This document shows, one piece after another, positions 8,209-19,700 of a stretch of DNA of 64,000 nt (its first letter is position 1; every line of letters starts with the position of its first letter). The stretch is from Paenibacillus sp. Soil522 (GTDB taxonomy: Bacteria; Bacillota; Bacilli; Paenibacillales; Paenibacillaceae), in NCBI RefSeq assembly GCF_001428245.1, contig NZ_LMRV01000055.1, forward strand, positions 124,001 to 188,000, given 5' to 3'. The position numbers and the translations under genes are program-made. The notes beneath the pieces were generated by a model that did not search any database, was not told the DNA's origin, and saw nothing but the letters and a program-made list of their open reading frames with translations.

Positions 8209-8907
8209 ATGGCGGTTATTTCCATGAAACAGCTACTAGAAGCTGGGGTACACTTCGGTCATCAGACTCGTCGTTGGAACCCGAAGATGGATCGTTATAT
8301 CTTCACAGAAAGAAACGGAATTTACATTATCGATTTGCAAAAAACGGTTAAAAAAGTTGACGAAGCGTACAACTTTGTTAAATCGATCGCTGCAGACGGC
8401 GGCACTATGCTGTTCGTAGGTACGAAAAAACAAGCACAAGATTCCGTGAAAGAAGAAGCAGAGCGTTGCGGCAACTTCTACATCAACCAACGTTGGCTCG
8501 GCGGAACTTTGACTAACTTCCAAACGATTCAAAAACGTATCGATCGTTTGAAACAGCTTGAGAAATGGGAAGAGGACGGCACTTTTGAAGTTCTTCCGAA
8601 GAAAGAAGTTATCATTCTTCGTAAAGAAAAAGACCGTTTGGAAAAATTCCTTGGCGGTATTAAAGGAATGAAAGGTTTGCCAAGCGCGTTGTTCATCATT
8701 GACCCGCGCAAAGAGCGTATCGCTGTTGCGGAAGCTCGCAAACTTGGTATCCCAATCGTTGGTATCGTTGATACGAACTGTGATCCAGACGAAATCGACT
8801 ATGTCATCCCAGGTAACGATGATGCAATTCGTGCCGTTAAATTGTTGACGTCGAAAATGGCAGATGCAATCGTTGAAGCTAACCAAGGCGAACAAACAAC
8901 GGCTTAA
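8209..8907 (+). CDS. rpsB: 30S ribosomal protein S2
   Basis: Ribosomal protein uS2, 232 residues, needed to load S1 and to complete the small subunit platform. Recognisable family segments are the start [30 protein letters not shown] and the [11 protein letters not shown] stretch near residue 185. The ATG follows AGGAGGTG. A bidirectional-looking hairpin with a T run separates it from tsf, which may lower tsf expression. Codon choice is strongly biased, as expected for an abundant protein. Confidence 0.98.
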   Translation: MAVISMKQLLEAGVHFGHQTRRWNPKMDRYIFTERNGIYIIDLQKTVKKVDEAYNFVKSIAADGGTMLFVGTKKQAQDSVKEEAERCGNFYINQRWLGGTLTNFQTIQKRIDRLKQLEKWEEDGTFEVLPKKEVIILRKEKDRLEKFLGGIKGMKGLPSALFIIDPRKERIAVAEARKLGIPIVGIVDTNCDPDEIDYVIPGNDDAIRAVKLLTSKMADAIVEANQGEQTTA

Positions 8908-8932
8908 TTTAGAGGCTTTAGGTAGTCAACAA

Positions 8933-8973
8933 AGGGTGGTCAGATGGTGATAAACCTCTCACTGCCCTTTTTT
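8933..8973 (+). terminator. Hairpin with T run between rpsB and tsf
   Basis: Bases 8933-8944 pair with 8957-8968 over 12 positions (one mismatch, two G-T pairs), followed by six T. It is a probable intrinsic terminator or attenuator within the rpsB-tsf pair. Confidence 0.65.
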
Positions 8974-9032
8974 CGAATAAATATATAATTACGGAGCTAA
9001 ATGGCTTCGTAAAACTTATAGGAGGGCTTATA

Positions 9033-9683
9033 ATGGCAGTTAGTGCTAGCGCTGTAAAAGAACTACGTGAAAGAACTGGAGCAGGTATGCTCGATTGCAA
9101 GAAAGCTTTGGACGAAACAAACAATGATATCGAAAAAGCGATCGCGTTTCTTCGTGAAAAAGGTTTGGCGGCTGCAGCAAACAAAGCTGGCCGTATTGCA
9201 ACTGAAGGCGTAGTTGAATCGTATATCCACGCTGGCGGCCGTATCGGCGTTATCGTTGAAGTTAACTGCGAAACAGATTTCGTTGCGAAAACAGAACAAT
9301 TCCGTGATTTCGCAAGAGATGTTGCTATGCAAATCGCAGCAGCTAATCCGAAATTTGTTCGTCGTGAGGATGTTTCTTCTGAAGAGCTTGAAAAAGAACG
9401 TGAAATTTTGAAAGCTCAAGCGCTAAACGAAGGCAAACCGGAAAAAATCGTTGAGAAAATGGTTGAAGGACGTATTTCGAAATACTACGAAGAGTTCTGT
9501 CTTCTTGAGCAATCCTTCATCAAAGACCCAGACAAAACAATCGCTACTTTGCTTAATGAAAAAATTAGCAAAATCGGCGAAAACATCTCTATCCGCCGCT
9601 TCGTTCGTTATGAGCTTGGTGAAGGCCTAGAGAAAAAAGTAGACAACTTTGTTGAAGAAGTAATGGCTCAAGTTAAACATTAA
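9033..9683 (+). CDS. tsf: Translation elongation factor Ts (short form)
   Basis: EF-Ts exchanges GDP for GTP on EF-Tu. The 216-residue product starts with the UBA-like helices ([14 protein letters not shown]) and has the core EF-Tu contact TDFVAKT near residue 80. It is clearly shorter than the roughly 290-residue EF-Ts of Bacillus subtilis or E. coli and so lacks part of the duplicated core, like the short Thermus-type factor. Start ATG 9033 has AGGAGGG upstream. A GC-rich hairpin follows the stop. Confidence 0.96.
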   Translation: MAVSASAVKELRERTGAGMLDCKKALDETNNDIEKAIAFLREKGLAAAANKAGRIATEGVVESYIHAGGRIGVIVEVNCETDFVAKTEQFRDFARDVAMQIAAANPKFVRREDVSSEELEKEREILKAQALNEGKPEKIVEKMVEGRISKYYEEFCLLEQSFIKDPDKTIATLLNEKISKIGENISIRRFVRYELGEGLEKKVDNFVEEVMAQVKH

Positions 9684-9693
9684 TCCGAACGCA

Positions 9694-9722
9694 CAGGCGG
9701 GGCGGGGCGTCCGCCCCGCCTG
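9694..9722 (+). terminator. GC-rich hairpin after tsf
   Basis: An 11-base perfect inverted repeat (9694-9704 with 9712-9722) with a seven-base loop lies between tsf and pyrH. Only a poor T run follows, so it may be a weak terminator or an RNA-stabilising structure. Confidence 0.5.
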
Positions 9723-9735
9723 CTTGTATGAATAG

Positions 9736-10514
<779 letters not shown>

Positions 10515-10515
<1 letters not shown>

Positions 10516-11069
10516 TGCCACAAGATTTGAAAAAAAATGCAGAAGAACGTATGGATAAAGCGATCTCGGCGCTAAAACGTGATTTATCCTCCTTACGCGC
10601 TGGTAAAGCAAACCCTTCTTTGCTGGACCGCATTCAAGTGGAATATTACGGAGCAATGACGCCTGTAAATCAATTGGCTAACATTAACACTCCTGACTCG
10701 CGCACTTTGTTTATTCAACCGTGGGACAAATCGTCTATGTCGGCAATCGAGAAAGCGATTATGAAATCGGATCTTGGTCTAACGCCTTCCAACGATGGCG
10801 TAGCGATTCGTATTTCTATTCCGCCGCTTACGGAAGAGCGTCGTGCAGAGCTTGTAAAAACTTCGAAGAAGTTTGGTGAAGAAGCGAAGGTGGCGATTCG
10901 CAATATTCGCCGTGACGCTAACGATGGCATAAAGAAGCTTGAGAAAACGACGATTTCTGAAGACGAATCGCGTGGACATCAAGAGGATATTCAGAAAGTA
11001 ACGGATAAATTTATTGCTGAAGTAGACAAAGTGCTAGTTGCCAAAGAAAAAGAAATTATGGAAGTATAA
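10515..11069 (+). CDS. frr: Ribosome recycling factor
   Basis: RRF splits post-termination ribosomes together with EF-G. The 184-residue length is standard. Typical segments include [14 protein letters not shown] in the first helix, [12 protein letters not shown] and the [10 protein letters not shown] helix near residue 130. The ATG overlaps the pyrH stop (TAATG), the usual pyrH-frr arrangement. A small imperfect hairpin follows before uppS. Confidence 0.98.
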
Positions 11070-11081
11070 TGATACTCTGGG

Positions 11082-11115
11082 CCCCTCCGATAGGTGGGGT
11101 TTGGTTTTGATTTCG
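11082..11115 (+). terminator. Weak hairpin between frr and uppS
   Basis: CCCCTCC (11082-11088) pairs with GGTGGGG (11093-11099) with one mismatch, followed by an interrupted T-rich stretch. It is a possible weak or partial terminator. Confidence 0.4.
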
Positions 11116-11131
11116 GTTGGGAGGAAGTAAG

Positions 11132-11896
11132 ATGATCGAGCGACTTTGGGCCAAACTAGGCAAATCGTCCTTACAGCCGACTGATTCTGTGGCCTTAGAA
11201 AATGTGCCGGAGCATGTTGCGATTATAATGGACGGGAACGGTCGTTGGGCTAAGGATCGTGGATTGCCACGAATGGCAGGTCATCATTCCGGCATGAAAG
11301 CGGTCAAACGCATTACAATTGCAGCAGATCGGTTAGGCGTCAAATATTTGACGTTATATGCGTTTTCAACGGAAAACTGGAAGAGACCGAAAGCTGAAGT
11401 GGATTTCCTCATGAAGCTGCCGCAGCAATTTCTTGAAATCGAATTGGAAGAGCTGATTGCTAATAATGTGCAGGTCCGTATGATGGGACATAAAGAGGAT
11501 TTGCCATCATTTACAATAAGCGCAGTTGAAGAAGCAATCGTCAAGACCGCTAATAATACAGGACTTGTTTTGAATTTTGCTTTAAATTACGGAAGCCGTA
11601 AGGAAATGCTTGAAGCTGTAAAAAATATCGCAGCAGATGTTCAAAATGGACAATTGGCCATAGATGATATTGATGATAAAGTGATGGCCGACCGATTGCT
11701 TACGAGCGGATTGCCCGACCCGGACTTGCTTATTCGTACAAGCGGAGAATTGCGACTAAGCAATTTTATGATGTGGCAGCTTGCATACAGTGAATTGTGG
11801 TTTACGGATGTGTATTGGCCGGAATTTACGGAAGCGCATTTTCAAGAGGCGATTTTGGAATATCAACGCCGTGCGCGTCGATATGGTGGATTGTAG
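11132..11896 (+). CDS. uppS: Undecaprenyl diphosphate synthase (isoprenyl transferase)
   Basis: UppS adds eight isopentenyl units to farnesyl diphosphate, making the C55 lipid that carries cell wall precursors. The 254-residue product has the cis-prenyltransferase signature IMDGNGRWAK with the catalytic Asp at about residue 34, the STENW motif near 82, and the DLLIRTSGELRLSNF region near 205. ATG 11132 with GGGAGGAAG is preferred over an upstream in-frame TTG at 11117. It leads a short uppS-cdsA-dxr-rseP series as in Bacillus. Confidence 0.97.
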   Translation: MIERLWAKLGKSSLQPTDSVALENVPEHVAIIMDGNGRWAKDRGLPRMAGHHSGMKAVKRITIAADRLGVKYLTLYAFSTENWKRPKAEVDFLMKLPQQFLEIELEELIANNVQVRMMGHKEDLPSFTISAVEEAIVKTANNTGLVLNFALNYGSRKEMLEAVKNIAADVQNGQLAIDDIDDKVMADRLLTSGLPDPDLLIRTSGELRLSNFMMWQLAYSELWFTDVYWPEFTEAHFQEAILEYQRRARRYGGL

Positions 11897-11923
11897 CTTC
11901 AAGCATCGGAGTGTGACTTCTCT

Positions 11924-12718
11924 TTGAGACAACGAATTATTACCGGAGTTGTAGCAGGTGCAGGGTTCATCGGACTAACGGTAGCAGGCGGATGGTTATA
12001 TACGAGTCTCCTCATATTACTTGCAGTTATCGGCTTTACAGAATATGCGCGCATGAATGGTGTAGCATGGTCGCATCCGTCTTCTTTGCTCGGATACGCG
12101 GGCGTGCTACTGTTCGTGCTTCCTTGGTCAGAATGGGGGATTACGGTTCCGTCAGTGCTGACAATTGTTTGGATGCTTGCTTTCTTACTGCTTGCTCTGA
12201 CCGTAATTACAAAAAATAGAACGACAATTGATGGCGCCGCACTTATGTTGCTTGGCGCTTTATATGTAGGTTATGGCTTTGCAGCCATGGTTGAAGTGCG
12301 TCAAATCGAGCAGTACGGTTTATTATGGACGTTTTTGTCCTTTGGGTGCATCTGGTCATCGGATATAGGTGCTTATTTTACGGGACGGGCTATCGGAAAA
12401 ACAAAGCTCTGGCCGTCGATTAGCCCAAACAAAACGGTTGAAGGCGCCTTGGGGGGCGTGTTTCTTTCCTTAATCGTATCCGCGATATTCGCTTTAACGA
12501 TTCCGGATTTTGTTGCTTTACCAAAAGCCTTGCTGATTGGATTAATTGCTGCAGCTGCCGGTCAATTCGGAGATCTGATACAATCGGCTTACAAGCGGGT
12601 GAGAGACATTAAGGATACAGGCACGTTGTTACCGGGACATGGCGGTGTGCTTGACCGATGCGACAGCTGGCTCATCGTATTTCCGCTGTTAGTGCTGACA
12701 GAGCTGCTGCCCGTATAA
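11924..12718 (+). CDS. cdsA: Phosphatidate cytidylyltransferase (CDP-diacylglycerol synthase)
   Basis: CdsA makes CDP-diacylglycerol from phosphatidate and CTP, the precursor of all phospholipids including the product of pgsA further along this window. The 264 residues are very hydrophobic, with about eight membrane segments. The conserved C-terminal signature is present: SPNKTVEGALGG near residue 167 and the GDLIQSAYKR(V)RDIKDTG region with HGGVLDRCDS near 240. Translation starts at TTG 11924 with a weak CGGAG site about 12 bases upstream. Confidence 0.95.
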   Translation: MRQRIITGVVAGAGFIGLTVAGGWLYTSLLILLAVIGFTEYARMNGVAWSHPSSLLGYAGVLLFVLPWSEWGITVPSVLTIVWMLAFLLLALTVITKNRTTIDGAALMLLGALYVGYGFAAMVEVRQIEQYGLLWTFLSFGCIWSSDIGAYFTGRAIGKTKLWPSISPNKTVEGALGGVFLSLIVSAIFALTIPDFVALPKALLIGLIAAAAGQFGDLIQSAYKRVRDIKDTGTLLPGHGGVLDRCDSWLIVFPLLVLTELLPV

Positions 12719-12735
12719 GTCAGGAGGTTTTTTGC

Positions 12736-13875
12736 ATGAAAAAAATAAGTATACTGGGTTCGACAGGTTCAATCGGAACACAGACGCTCGATATTGTAGC
12801 TCACGATCCTGAACGCTATAAGGTTGTCGGCTTATCCGCAGGGACAAATGTCGATCTGATCATAGAGCAAGCGAAGCGATTTAAGCCCGTGCTCGTAAGC
12901 TTAGCAACAAAGGAAGCTGCTGACGCCGCACGTCCTCACATGCCGCCGGGCACGAGAACGGTCTATGGTGAAGAGGGGCTTATCGAAGCCGCGGCTGGTA
13001 CGGATGCTGACATCGTTGTAACAGCTATTGTGGGAAGCAGAGGGCTGCCCGCTACATTAGCGGCTATTGAAGCCGGCAAAACGATTGGCTTGGCGAACAA
13101 AGAGACGCTCGTTACTGCGGGTCATATCGTGATGGATCGAGCTAGGCAGCACGGGGTATCGGTATTGCCGATTGACAGCGAGCATTCTGCGATATTCCAA
13201 TGCTTGAACGGTGAAAATCGTCATTCGATCAAACAAATCACGCTGACGGCTTCCGGCGGTTCTTTTCGCGATCGCACAAGGGAGCAGCTTGAAGGCGTGA
13301 CGGTTGCTGAAGCGCTCAATCATCCAAACTGGTCAATGGGCGCGAAAATTACGATTGATTCTGCAACGATGGTCAATAAGGGGCTTGAGGTCATCGAGGC
13401 AAGATGGCTGTTCGATGTTACATACGATCAAATAGATGTCATTATTCATCCGGAAAGCATCATTCATTCTTATGTCGAGTTCGCCGATCACAGCATAATC
13501 GCACAGCTTGGTCTGCCGGATATGCGTGTGCCGATTCAATACGCTTTATCCTATCCGGAGCGTAACGCAACGCCAACGGGCAGGCTGAATCTGGCTCAAA
13601 TCGGCAAGCTGAATTTCCGTGAGATGGATTTCGCCAGATATCCTTGTCTAAGGCTGGCCTTTGAGTGCGGCCGTCAGGGTCAATCGGCGCCTGCGGTATT
13701 TAATGCAGCTAACGAGGTAGCCGTCGCGCGCTTTTTGAAGGGCGAAATTACGTTTCTTGACATCGAGCGGATATTGGAGACAGTAGTCGGTCGACACGAA
13801 GCATCTGATATCAATGACTTGCAAATGATCGCAGAAGTGGACGCTTGGGCGCGTCAGCTGGCAGAATCCGTATAA
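12736..13875 (+). CDS. dxr: 1-deoxy-D-xylulose 5-phosphate reductoisomerase
   Basis: Dxr (IspC) catalyses the first committed step of the MEP isoprenoid pathway, NADPH-dependent, converting DXP to MEP. The 379-residue protein opens with the Rossmann motif ILGSTGSIGTQTLDI, and has the NKETLV segment near residue 120, the metal-binding region PIDSEHSAIFQ near 146 and ASGGSFRD near 175. ATG 12736 has AGGAGG nine bases upstream. Position directly after cdsA and before rseP is conserved in Firmicutes and links isoprenoid supply to UppS. Confidence 0.97.
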   Translation: MKKISILGSTGSIGTQTLDIVAHDPERYKVVGLSAGTNVDLIIEQAKRFKPVLVSLATKEAADAARPHMPPGTRTVYGEEGLIEAAAGTDADIVVTAIVGSRGLPATLAAIEAGKTIGLANKETLVTAGHIVMDRARQHGVSVLPIDSEHSAIFQCLNGENRHSIKQITLTASGGSFRDRTREQLEGVTVAEALNHPNWSMGAKITIDSATMVNKGLEVIEARWLFDVTYDQIDVIIHPESIIHSYVEFADHSIIAQLGLPDMRVPIQYALSYPERNATPTGRLNLAQIGKLNFREMDFARYPCLRLAFECGRQGQSAPAVFNAANEVAVARFLKGEITFLDIERILETVVGRHEASDINDLQMIAEVDAWARQLAESV

Positions 13876-13963
13876 TATCGGTCAAATACCGGTTCTCTTG
13901 TATCGGACGGGAGAATAATGATAATCTATGTACAGGCCGTAACGAACAGGAGGCTTCAGCTTA

Positions 13964-15247
13964 ATGCACATGATTCAAGTCGTCTTTTTGACTGTACTCG
14001 TCTTTTTCGTTATCGTATCGATCCACGAATGGGGTCATTACTATTTCGCAAAACGCGCGGGCATATTGGTTCGGGAATTTGCAATTGGCTTCGGACCAAA
14101 ACTCTTTTCCGTAAAACGTGGTGAGACCAGATATACGCTTAGGCTTATTCCTGCAGGTGGATTTGTTCGGATGGCCGGAGAGGATCCTGAGATCATCGAT
14201 GTTCAGCCAGGGCAAACGATAGCTGTCCGTGTGAAAGATAACCGGATCACCCGGCTCTATTTGGACCGGCTTGATGAGCGCAGCGGTGTTATTCGCGGTG
14301 AAGTCGTTGCCATTGATTTAGAACGCAAGCTTGCTGTTACATTGGACGTTGAAGGGGAGAACGAAAGCTTCGCGGTGCATCCCGCTGCGTTGATGATTAC
14401 AAAAGGCAAGGAAACGCAGATCGCGCCGCTAGACCGTCAATTCGGCAGCAAAACGGTAGCTCAGCGCGCGCTTGCTATATTTGCAGGGCCGATGATGAAC
14501 TTCATACTCGCATTCGTATTGTTTGCTGCGTATATTCAGATGGCCGGTATTCCTGTCGGGACACCGGATAAGCTGCTCGTTGGCGAAATAACAGAAGGCA
14601 TGCCTGCATCTAAGGTTGATCTGAAAGAGGGCGACGTGATTGATGCGATCAATGGTGTCAAAATCGGTACGGATTATGACAAAATGATTGCAATCATCGG
14701 ACAATCGCCAAATGTGCCTGTTAGAATGGATATCATTCGAGATGGCAAAGCCCAGCAGGTCATTATAACGCCTGAGCCAAACGAAGAAGGGGTAGGCAAA
14801 GTGGGGATTAGGTCTACACTGCCGGAGATGCCGAAACGACCAGCTACCTTTAAAGAAACGTTTACTGGTGCAGGAAAGCTGATGAAGACTATGACGATAA
14901 GTATTTTTGAAGGGTTCAAGAAGCTTATTTTTGGAGAGTTCAAGCTTGATGATCTTGGAGGTCCTGTACGAACCGCTGAGGTAACAAGTCAGATTGCTCA
15001 GCAGGGCATTACTCAGCTTACATCGTGGACGGCATTACTCAGCTTGTATTTAGGAATATTCAACTTGCTGCCGATACCGGCATTAGACGGCAGTCGTCTC
15101 ATATTCCTGGGAATTGAAGCCATTCGCCGTCGTCCAATTGATCCAAACCGGGAAAGTATGGTGCATTTCGTTGGCTTTGCGCTCATCATGCTGCTGATGC
15201 TAGTAGTTACTTATAATGATATTTTACGATTGGTTAGAGGGGAGTAA
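13964..15247 (+). CDS. rseP: Site-2 intramembrane zinc metalloprotease RseP/RasP
   Basis: An integral membrane protease that cuts anti-sigma factors and other single-pass proteins within the membrane. The 427-residue protein has HEWGH at residues 21-25 in the first membrane helix, a second metal-ligand motif ALDGSR near residue 373 in a late helix, and a PDZ domain at about 185-265. A soluble beta-rich insertion at about 75-150 resembles that of Bacillus RasP. ATG 13964 has AGGAGG ten bases upstream; ATG 13970 is also possible. No obvious anti-sigma substrate gene is in the window. Confidence 0.95.
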   Translation: MHMIQVVFLTVLVFFVIVSIHEWGHYYFAKRAGILVREFAIGFGPKLFSVKRGETRYTLRLIPAGGFVRMAGEDPEIIDVQPGQTIAVRVKDNRITRLYLDRLDERSGVIRGEVVAIDLERKLAVTLDVEGENESFAVHPAALMITKGKETQIAPLDRQFGSKTVAQRALAIFAGPMMNFILAFVLFAAYIQMAGIPVGTPDKLLVGEITEGMPASKVDLKEGDVIDAINGVKIGTDYDKMIAIIGQSPNVPVRMDIIRDGKAQQVIITPEPNEEGVGKVGIRSTLPEMPKRPATFKETFTGAGKLMKTMTISIFEGFKKLIFGEFKLDDLGGPVRTAEVTSQIAQQGITQLTSWTALLSLYLGIFNLLPIPALDGSRLIFLGIEAIRRRPIDPNRESMVHFVGFALIMLLMLVVTYNDILRLVRGE

Positions 15248-15257
15248 TTAGTCGCTC

Positions 15258-16706
15258 ATGTCTAAGGATAAACAGTTTGTCACAGAAATTACGCCACAAA
15301 GCGAAGATTTCTCCAGATGGTATTTAGATGCAATTAAAAAAGCGGAGCTTATGGATTACTCACCGGTACGGGGCTGTATCGTGTTCCGTCCGGAAGGCTA
15401 TGAGCTTTGGGAAAATATTCAGCGCGATCTGGACCGGCGCTTCAAGGAAACCGGTCATCGCAATGCATATTTCCCTATATTTATCCCCGAAAGCTTCTTT
15501 CAGAAAGAAAAGGAGCATGTCGAAGGCTTTAATCCTGAGCTGCCATGGGTAACGGAAGCAGCAGGCGAGAAGCTCGAAGAGCGCCTCGCTATACGTCCGA
15601 CATCGGAAACGATGTTTGGCCATATGTATTCGAAATGGATTCAATCGTATCGTGATCTTCCTTTGCTTATTAACCAATGGGCAAACGTGGTTCGTTGGGA
15701 GAAGCGGACGATGCCATTCCTGCGGACGAGCGAATTTTTGTGGCAGGAAGGCCATACAGCTCATGAGACGGAAGAGGAAGCGCGTCAAGAGACGATGCAG
15801 ATGCTCGATGTTTATACGCAGTTCGTAGAGGAGTTTCTCGCTATACCGGTTATTAAAGGTGAGAAAACGCCTTCGGAGCGTTTCGCGGGTGCGGTTGATA
15901 CGTATTCCATCGAGGCGATGATGAAGGACGGGAAGGCCGTACAAGCAGGTACCTCCCATTACCTCGGCACGAAGTTTGCGGTCGCTTTCGACATTAAATT
16001 TCTTGATCGTGAAAATACATTGCAGTTCGCGCATACGACTTCTTGGGGCGTTAGCACAAGGCTAATCGGCGCATTAGTTATGGTTCATGGCGATGATCGC
16101 GGTCTGGCGCTGCCTCCGAAGGTGGCACCAACTCAAGTTATTATGATTCCGATTGGTCCTGCGAAAATGCGCGAGCAGGTTGTCGGCCGTGTTGACGAGC
16201 TTTATGCCGAGCTCAAAAAAGCCGGCATACGGGTACGTGTGGACGATCGCGCAGACGTCAGTCCAGGCTGGAAATTTAACGAATACGAGATGCGCGGCGT
16301 ACCGCTGCGTCTAGAGCTTGGACCGCGTGATATGGAAAACGGACAAGTTGTGCTCGTATCCCGCATCACAGGCGAGAAGCGCATTGTACAGCAAGTGAAT
16401 CTCATCGCTGAAGTAGAAGCCCTCCTGGAAGAAACACATCAAGAAATGTACAACCGGGCGAAGCAATTCCGCATCGACAACTCGCGTTCGGTTGATACGC
16501 TTGATGAAATGAAGAGCTTTCTCGAGGAGCAGCGCGGCTTCGTAGAAGCTGGCTGGTGCGGATCTGCCGCATGCGAGAAACAGGTTAAAGAAGAAACAGG
16601 CGCTACTAGCCGCAATATTCCTTTCGAGCCTGCAACGCAAAAGAAAACATGTCTTGTATGCGGCGATGTAGCCAAGCATACTGTCGTATTTGCACGTGCT
16701 TATTAA
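15258..16706 (+). CDS. proS: Prolyl-tRNA synthetase, archaeal/eukaryote-like short type
   Basis: Class II synthetase that charges tRNA-Pro. The 482 residues show motif 1/2 areas (PVRGCIVFRPEGYELW; TSETMFG; LRTSEFLWQEGHTAHET) and motif 3 with the anticodon domain beyond residue 290. The C-terminal extension has two Cys pairs (CGSAAC at about 435 and CLVCG near 467), a zinc-binding fold typical of the archaeal/eukaryote-like ProRS, which lacks the editing insertion found in the roughly 565-residue Bacillus subtilis enzyme at the same map position. It lies between rseP and polC. The start is ATG 15258 with GGGGAG about 13 bases before. Confidence 0.95.
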   Translation: MSKDKQFVTEITPQSEDFSRWYLDAIKKAELMDYSPVRGCIVFRPEGYELWENIQRDLDRRFKETGHRNAYFPIFIPESFFQKEKEHVEGFNPELPWVTEAAGEKLEERLAIRPTSETMFGHMYSKWIQSYRDLPLLINQWANVVRWEKRTMPFLRTSEFLWQEGHTAHETEEEARQETMQMLDVYTQFVEEFLAIPVIKGEKTPSERFAGAVDTYSIEAMMKDGKAVQAGTSHYLGTKFAVAFDIKFLDRENTLQFAHTTSWGVSTRLIGALVMVHGDDRGLALPPKVAPTQVIMIPIGPAKMREQVVGRVDELYAELKKAGIRVRVDDRADVSPGWKFNEYEMRGVPLRLELGPRDMENGQVVLVSRITGEKRIVQQVNLIAEVEALLEETHQEMYNRAKQFRIDNSRSVDTLDEMKSFLEEQRGFVEAGWCGSAACEKQVKEETGATSRNIPFEPATQKKTCLVCGDVAKHTVVFARAY

Positions 16707-16749
16707 GAACTGAAGCTAGCTCGGTTCGGATCTTAAGGAGTGGAGTTTT

Positions 16750-19700
16750 ATGAGCCAAACCGCGGACAAGCGGCAGCGCTTCGAGCTGCTATTACAGCAG
16801 TCGCAGCTGCCGCATGAACTTATACAAACTTATTTTCAAGATGGATATATTGATCAAGTCATCGTTAGCAACAGCAACCGTGAATGGACGTTTTGCATCC
16901 GCAAAACGTCCATGGTTCCTTTACAGGCCTATAATGGACTGTGTCAAGCCGTTCGATTGAAATTTGAGCATATCGCAGCAGTGACCTTCGTACTCATCTA
17001 CGATCCAGTAGTGGAGACGGAGTCCATTGTTTTGCAGTACTGGGGATTATTCATGGAGTGGGCGCAGCGCGAGATCGCTTCCGTAAACGGATGGCTGCAG
17101 AAGGCTACCATTGAAGTCGAGGGCGACGTGCTGACGCTGTCTTTGCTCGATAATACAGGTTTGGAGCTTTCCCGCAAGAAACGTTTGGATGAGGAAATCA
17201 TTCGTTTTTACAATCAATATTTCCAGCGCACATGCAAAGTGAAGATGATCGTCAGCGAGTCCAGGCAGGAAATTTTGGACGAGTACGCCCTTCGGATAGA
17301 GCAGGAGGAGCGAGAGTACGTTCAGGAGCTAATGGCTAGCTCGCAATCTGAATCGGAGCTCGTAGACGAGGCTGAAATTAAGCTTGCTGTCGGTTATGAC
17401 ATTCGCGATGAGCCTGTTCCATTAATGAACATTATGGAGGAAGAGAAGAAAATTACGGTGCAAGGCGCAGTATTTGGTCTTGACGTGAAGGAGCTTCGCA
17501 ACGGAAGCACGTTATTTACGTTTAATGTCACCGACTTTTCGGATTCCATAGCAATGAAGATGTTTGCTAAGACGAAGGACGACGTAAAAATATTAAACCA
17601 GCTGGCTAACGGCAAGTGGGTCAAAGCACGCGGGCGGATCGAATATGACCGTTTCATGCAAGAGCCTGAGCTGGTTATGATGCCAAATGATTTGCATGAG
17701 GTGAAATCGCCTCCTGAACGTATGGATAAAGCAGAAGAAAAGCGCGTCGAGTTTCATCTTCATACAACGATGAGCGCAATGGACGCGGTAACGCCAATAG
17801 ACGTATATATAAAGACCGCCGCAAAATGGGGACACAAGGCCATTGCGGTAACGGATCACAGCAACATACAATGTTATCCCGATGCGAATAAAGCAGCTAA
17901 AAAAAATGGCATCAAGGTGCTGTTCGGCGTAGAAGCGAATGTCGTTAACGATGCGGTTCCTATGGTGCTGGAATCCAGGCCAGAGCCGCTTGCAACAGCA
18001 ACTTACGTCGTGTTCGATATAGAGACGACAGGCTTATCGGTAATCAACAACAAAATTATAGAGCTAGCCGGCGTTAAAATGCGTGAAGGCAAGGAAATCG
18101 ACCGTTTCTCTACGCTCATTGATCCGCATGAAAAAATTCCATATCATATCCAGCAATTAACAAATATCAATGATGATATGGTAAAAGGACAGCCGGACAT
18201 TGAGCCGAAGCTTCGCGAATTTATCGAGTTTATCGGTGATGATGTGCTGGTCGCGCATAATGCTCGATTCGATATCGGTTTTATTCAAGCGAATTGTAAA
18301 GCATTTGGCATGCCACAGGTGAAAAATCCAGTTCTTGATACGTTGGAGCTGGCCAGATTTATTTTTCCGACTCTCAAAAATCACCGTTTGAATACGTTAG
18401 CGGATAAATATAAGATCAGTCTCGAAAACCATCACCGCGCCGTAGATGACTCACTTGCGCTCGGCGGCGTGCTTTACGGCTTGATCGCGGATGCAGCTGA
18501 GCGTAATATAACAAACCTGCATCAATTAAACGATTATGTCGGCATTGATCTATCGAATTCACGTCCGTTCCACAGCAATATTTACGCGTTAAATGCGGTC
18601 GGCAAGAAAAATTTGTTTAAGCTTATTTCTATTTCTCATACCGAGCATTTTAAACGTGTTGCTACGATTCCAAAGAGCAAGCTTGTTCAGCTCCGTGAAG
18701 GCTTGCTCGTTATTTCCGGCTGCGAGAAGGGCGAGTTTTTCGAGACGGTGTTGAACAAATCGTACGAAGAAGCGCTGGACGTTGCCCGCTTTTATGACGT
18801 CCTTGAAATTCAACCGATCGACTTTTATATGCATCTGGTTGAGAAAGGACTGGTCGGCAGCCGGGCTGAGATCGAGCAAGCACATCGCCGGATCTGTGAA
18901 ATCGGTGATGAGCTCGGTAAACCGGTAATCGCTACCGGTAACGTACATTATTTGAATCCGCGCGACAAAATGTACCGGGATATTACCATTCACGGCATTA
19001 CGGGCTTCAGTCCACTGAAGAGCATACGCAAGCCTGATGCCCACTTCCGCACAACGGAAGAAATGCTGGAGGAGTTTGCTTTTCTCGGAGAAGCAAGAGC
19101 ATATGAGGTTGTGGTGAAAAATACGGTCGAGCTCGCGGATCGTTTTGAGCCGTATGATATGTTCCCGACAGGCCTGTTCGCACCTAACATTGAAGGGGCG
19201 GATGAGGAAATTCGCAACACCTGCTATGAAACGGCGAAATCGATGTATGGCGAAGATTTGCCGCAGGTCGTTATTGACCGCTTGGAGAAAGAACTAGTGC
19301 CGATCATTAAATTTAAGTTTTCCGCCAACTATTTGATTTCCGAAAAGCTCGTGAAGAAATCCAATGAGGACGGTTACTTGGTCGGCTCGAGGGGATCGGT
19401 CGGATCTTCAGTCGTCGCTACGTTTCTAGGCATTTCTGAGGTAAATCCGCTGCCCGCCCATTATTTGTGCAAAAATTCGGATTGCCGCCATAGCGAGTGG
19501 TTTTTGGATGGAAGTATTCCAAGCGGCTTCGATTTACCGGACAAATTATGTCCGAAATGCGATAAGCCGATGAAGGGTGAAGGACAAGATATCCCGTTTG
19601 AAACATTTCTTGGCTTTAAAGGCGACAAGGTTCCCGATATCGATCTTAACTTTTCGGGCGATTATCAGTCAGTCGCCCATAATTATACAAAAGTATTGTT

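Noticed and set aside
8236..8895. 219-codon minus-strand frame opposite rpsB
   Set aside because: Antisense of a highly biased ribosomal gene; its Phe/Asn-rich composition is an artefact of codon bias.
15360..16034. 224-codon minus-strand frame opposite proS
   Set aside because: Antisense shadow of a strongly coding region; no ribosome site or motif.
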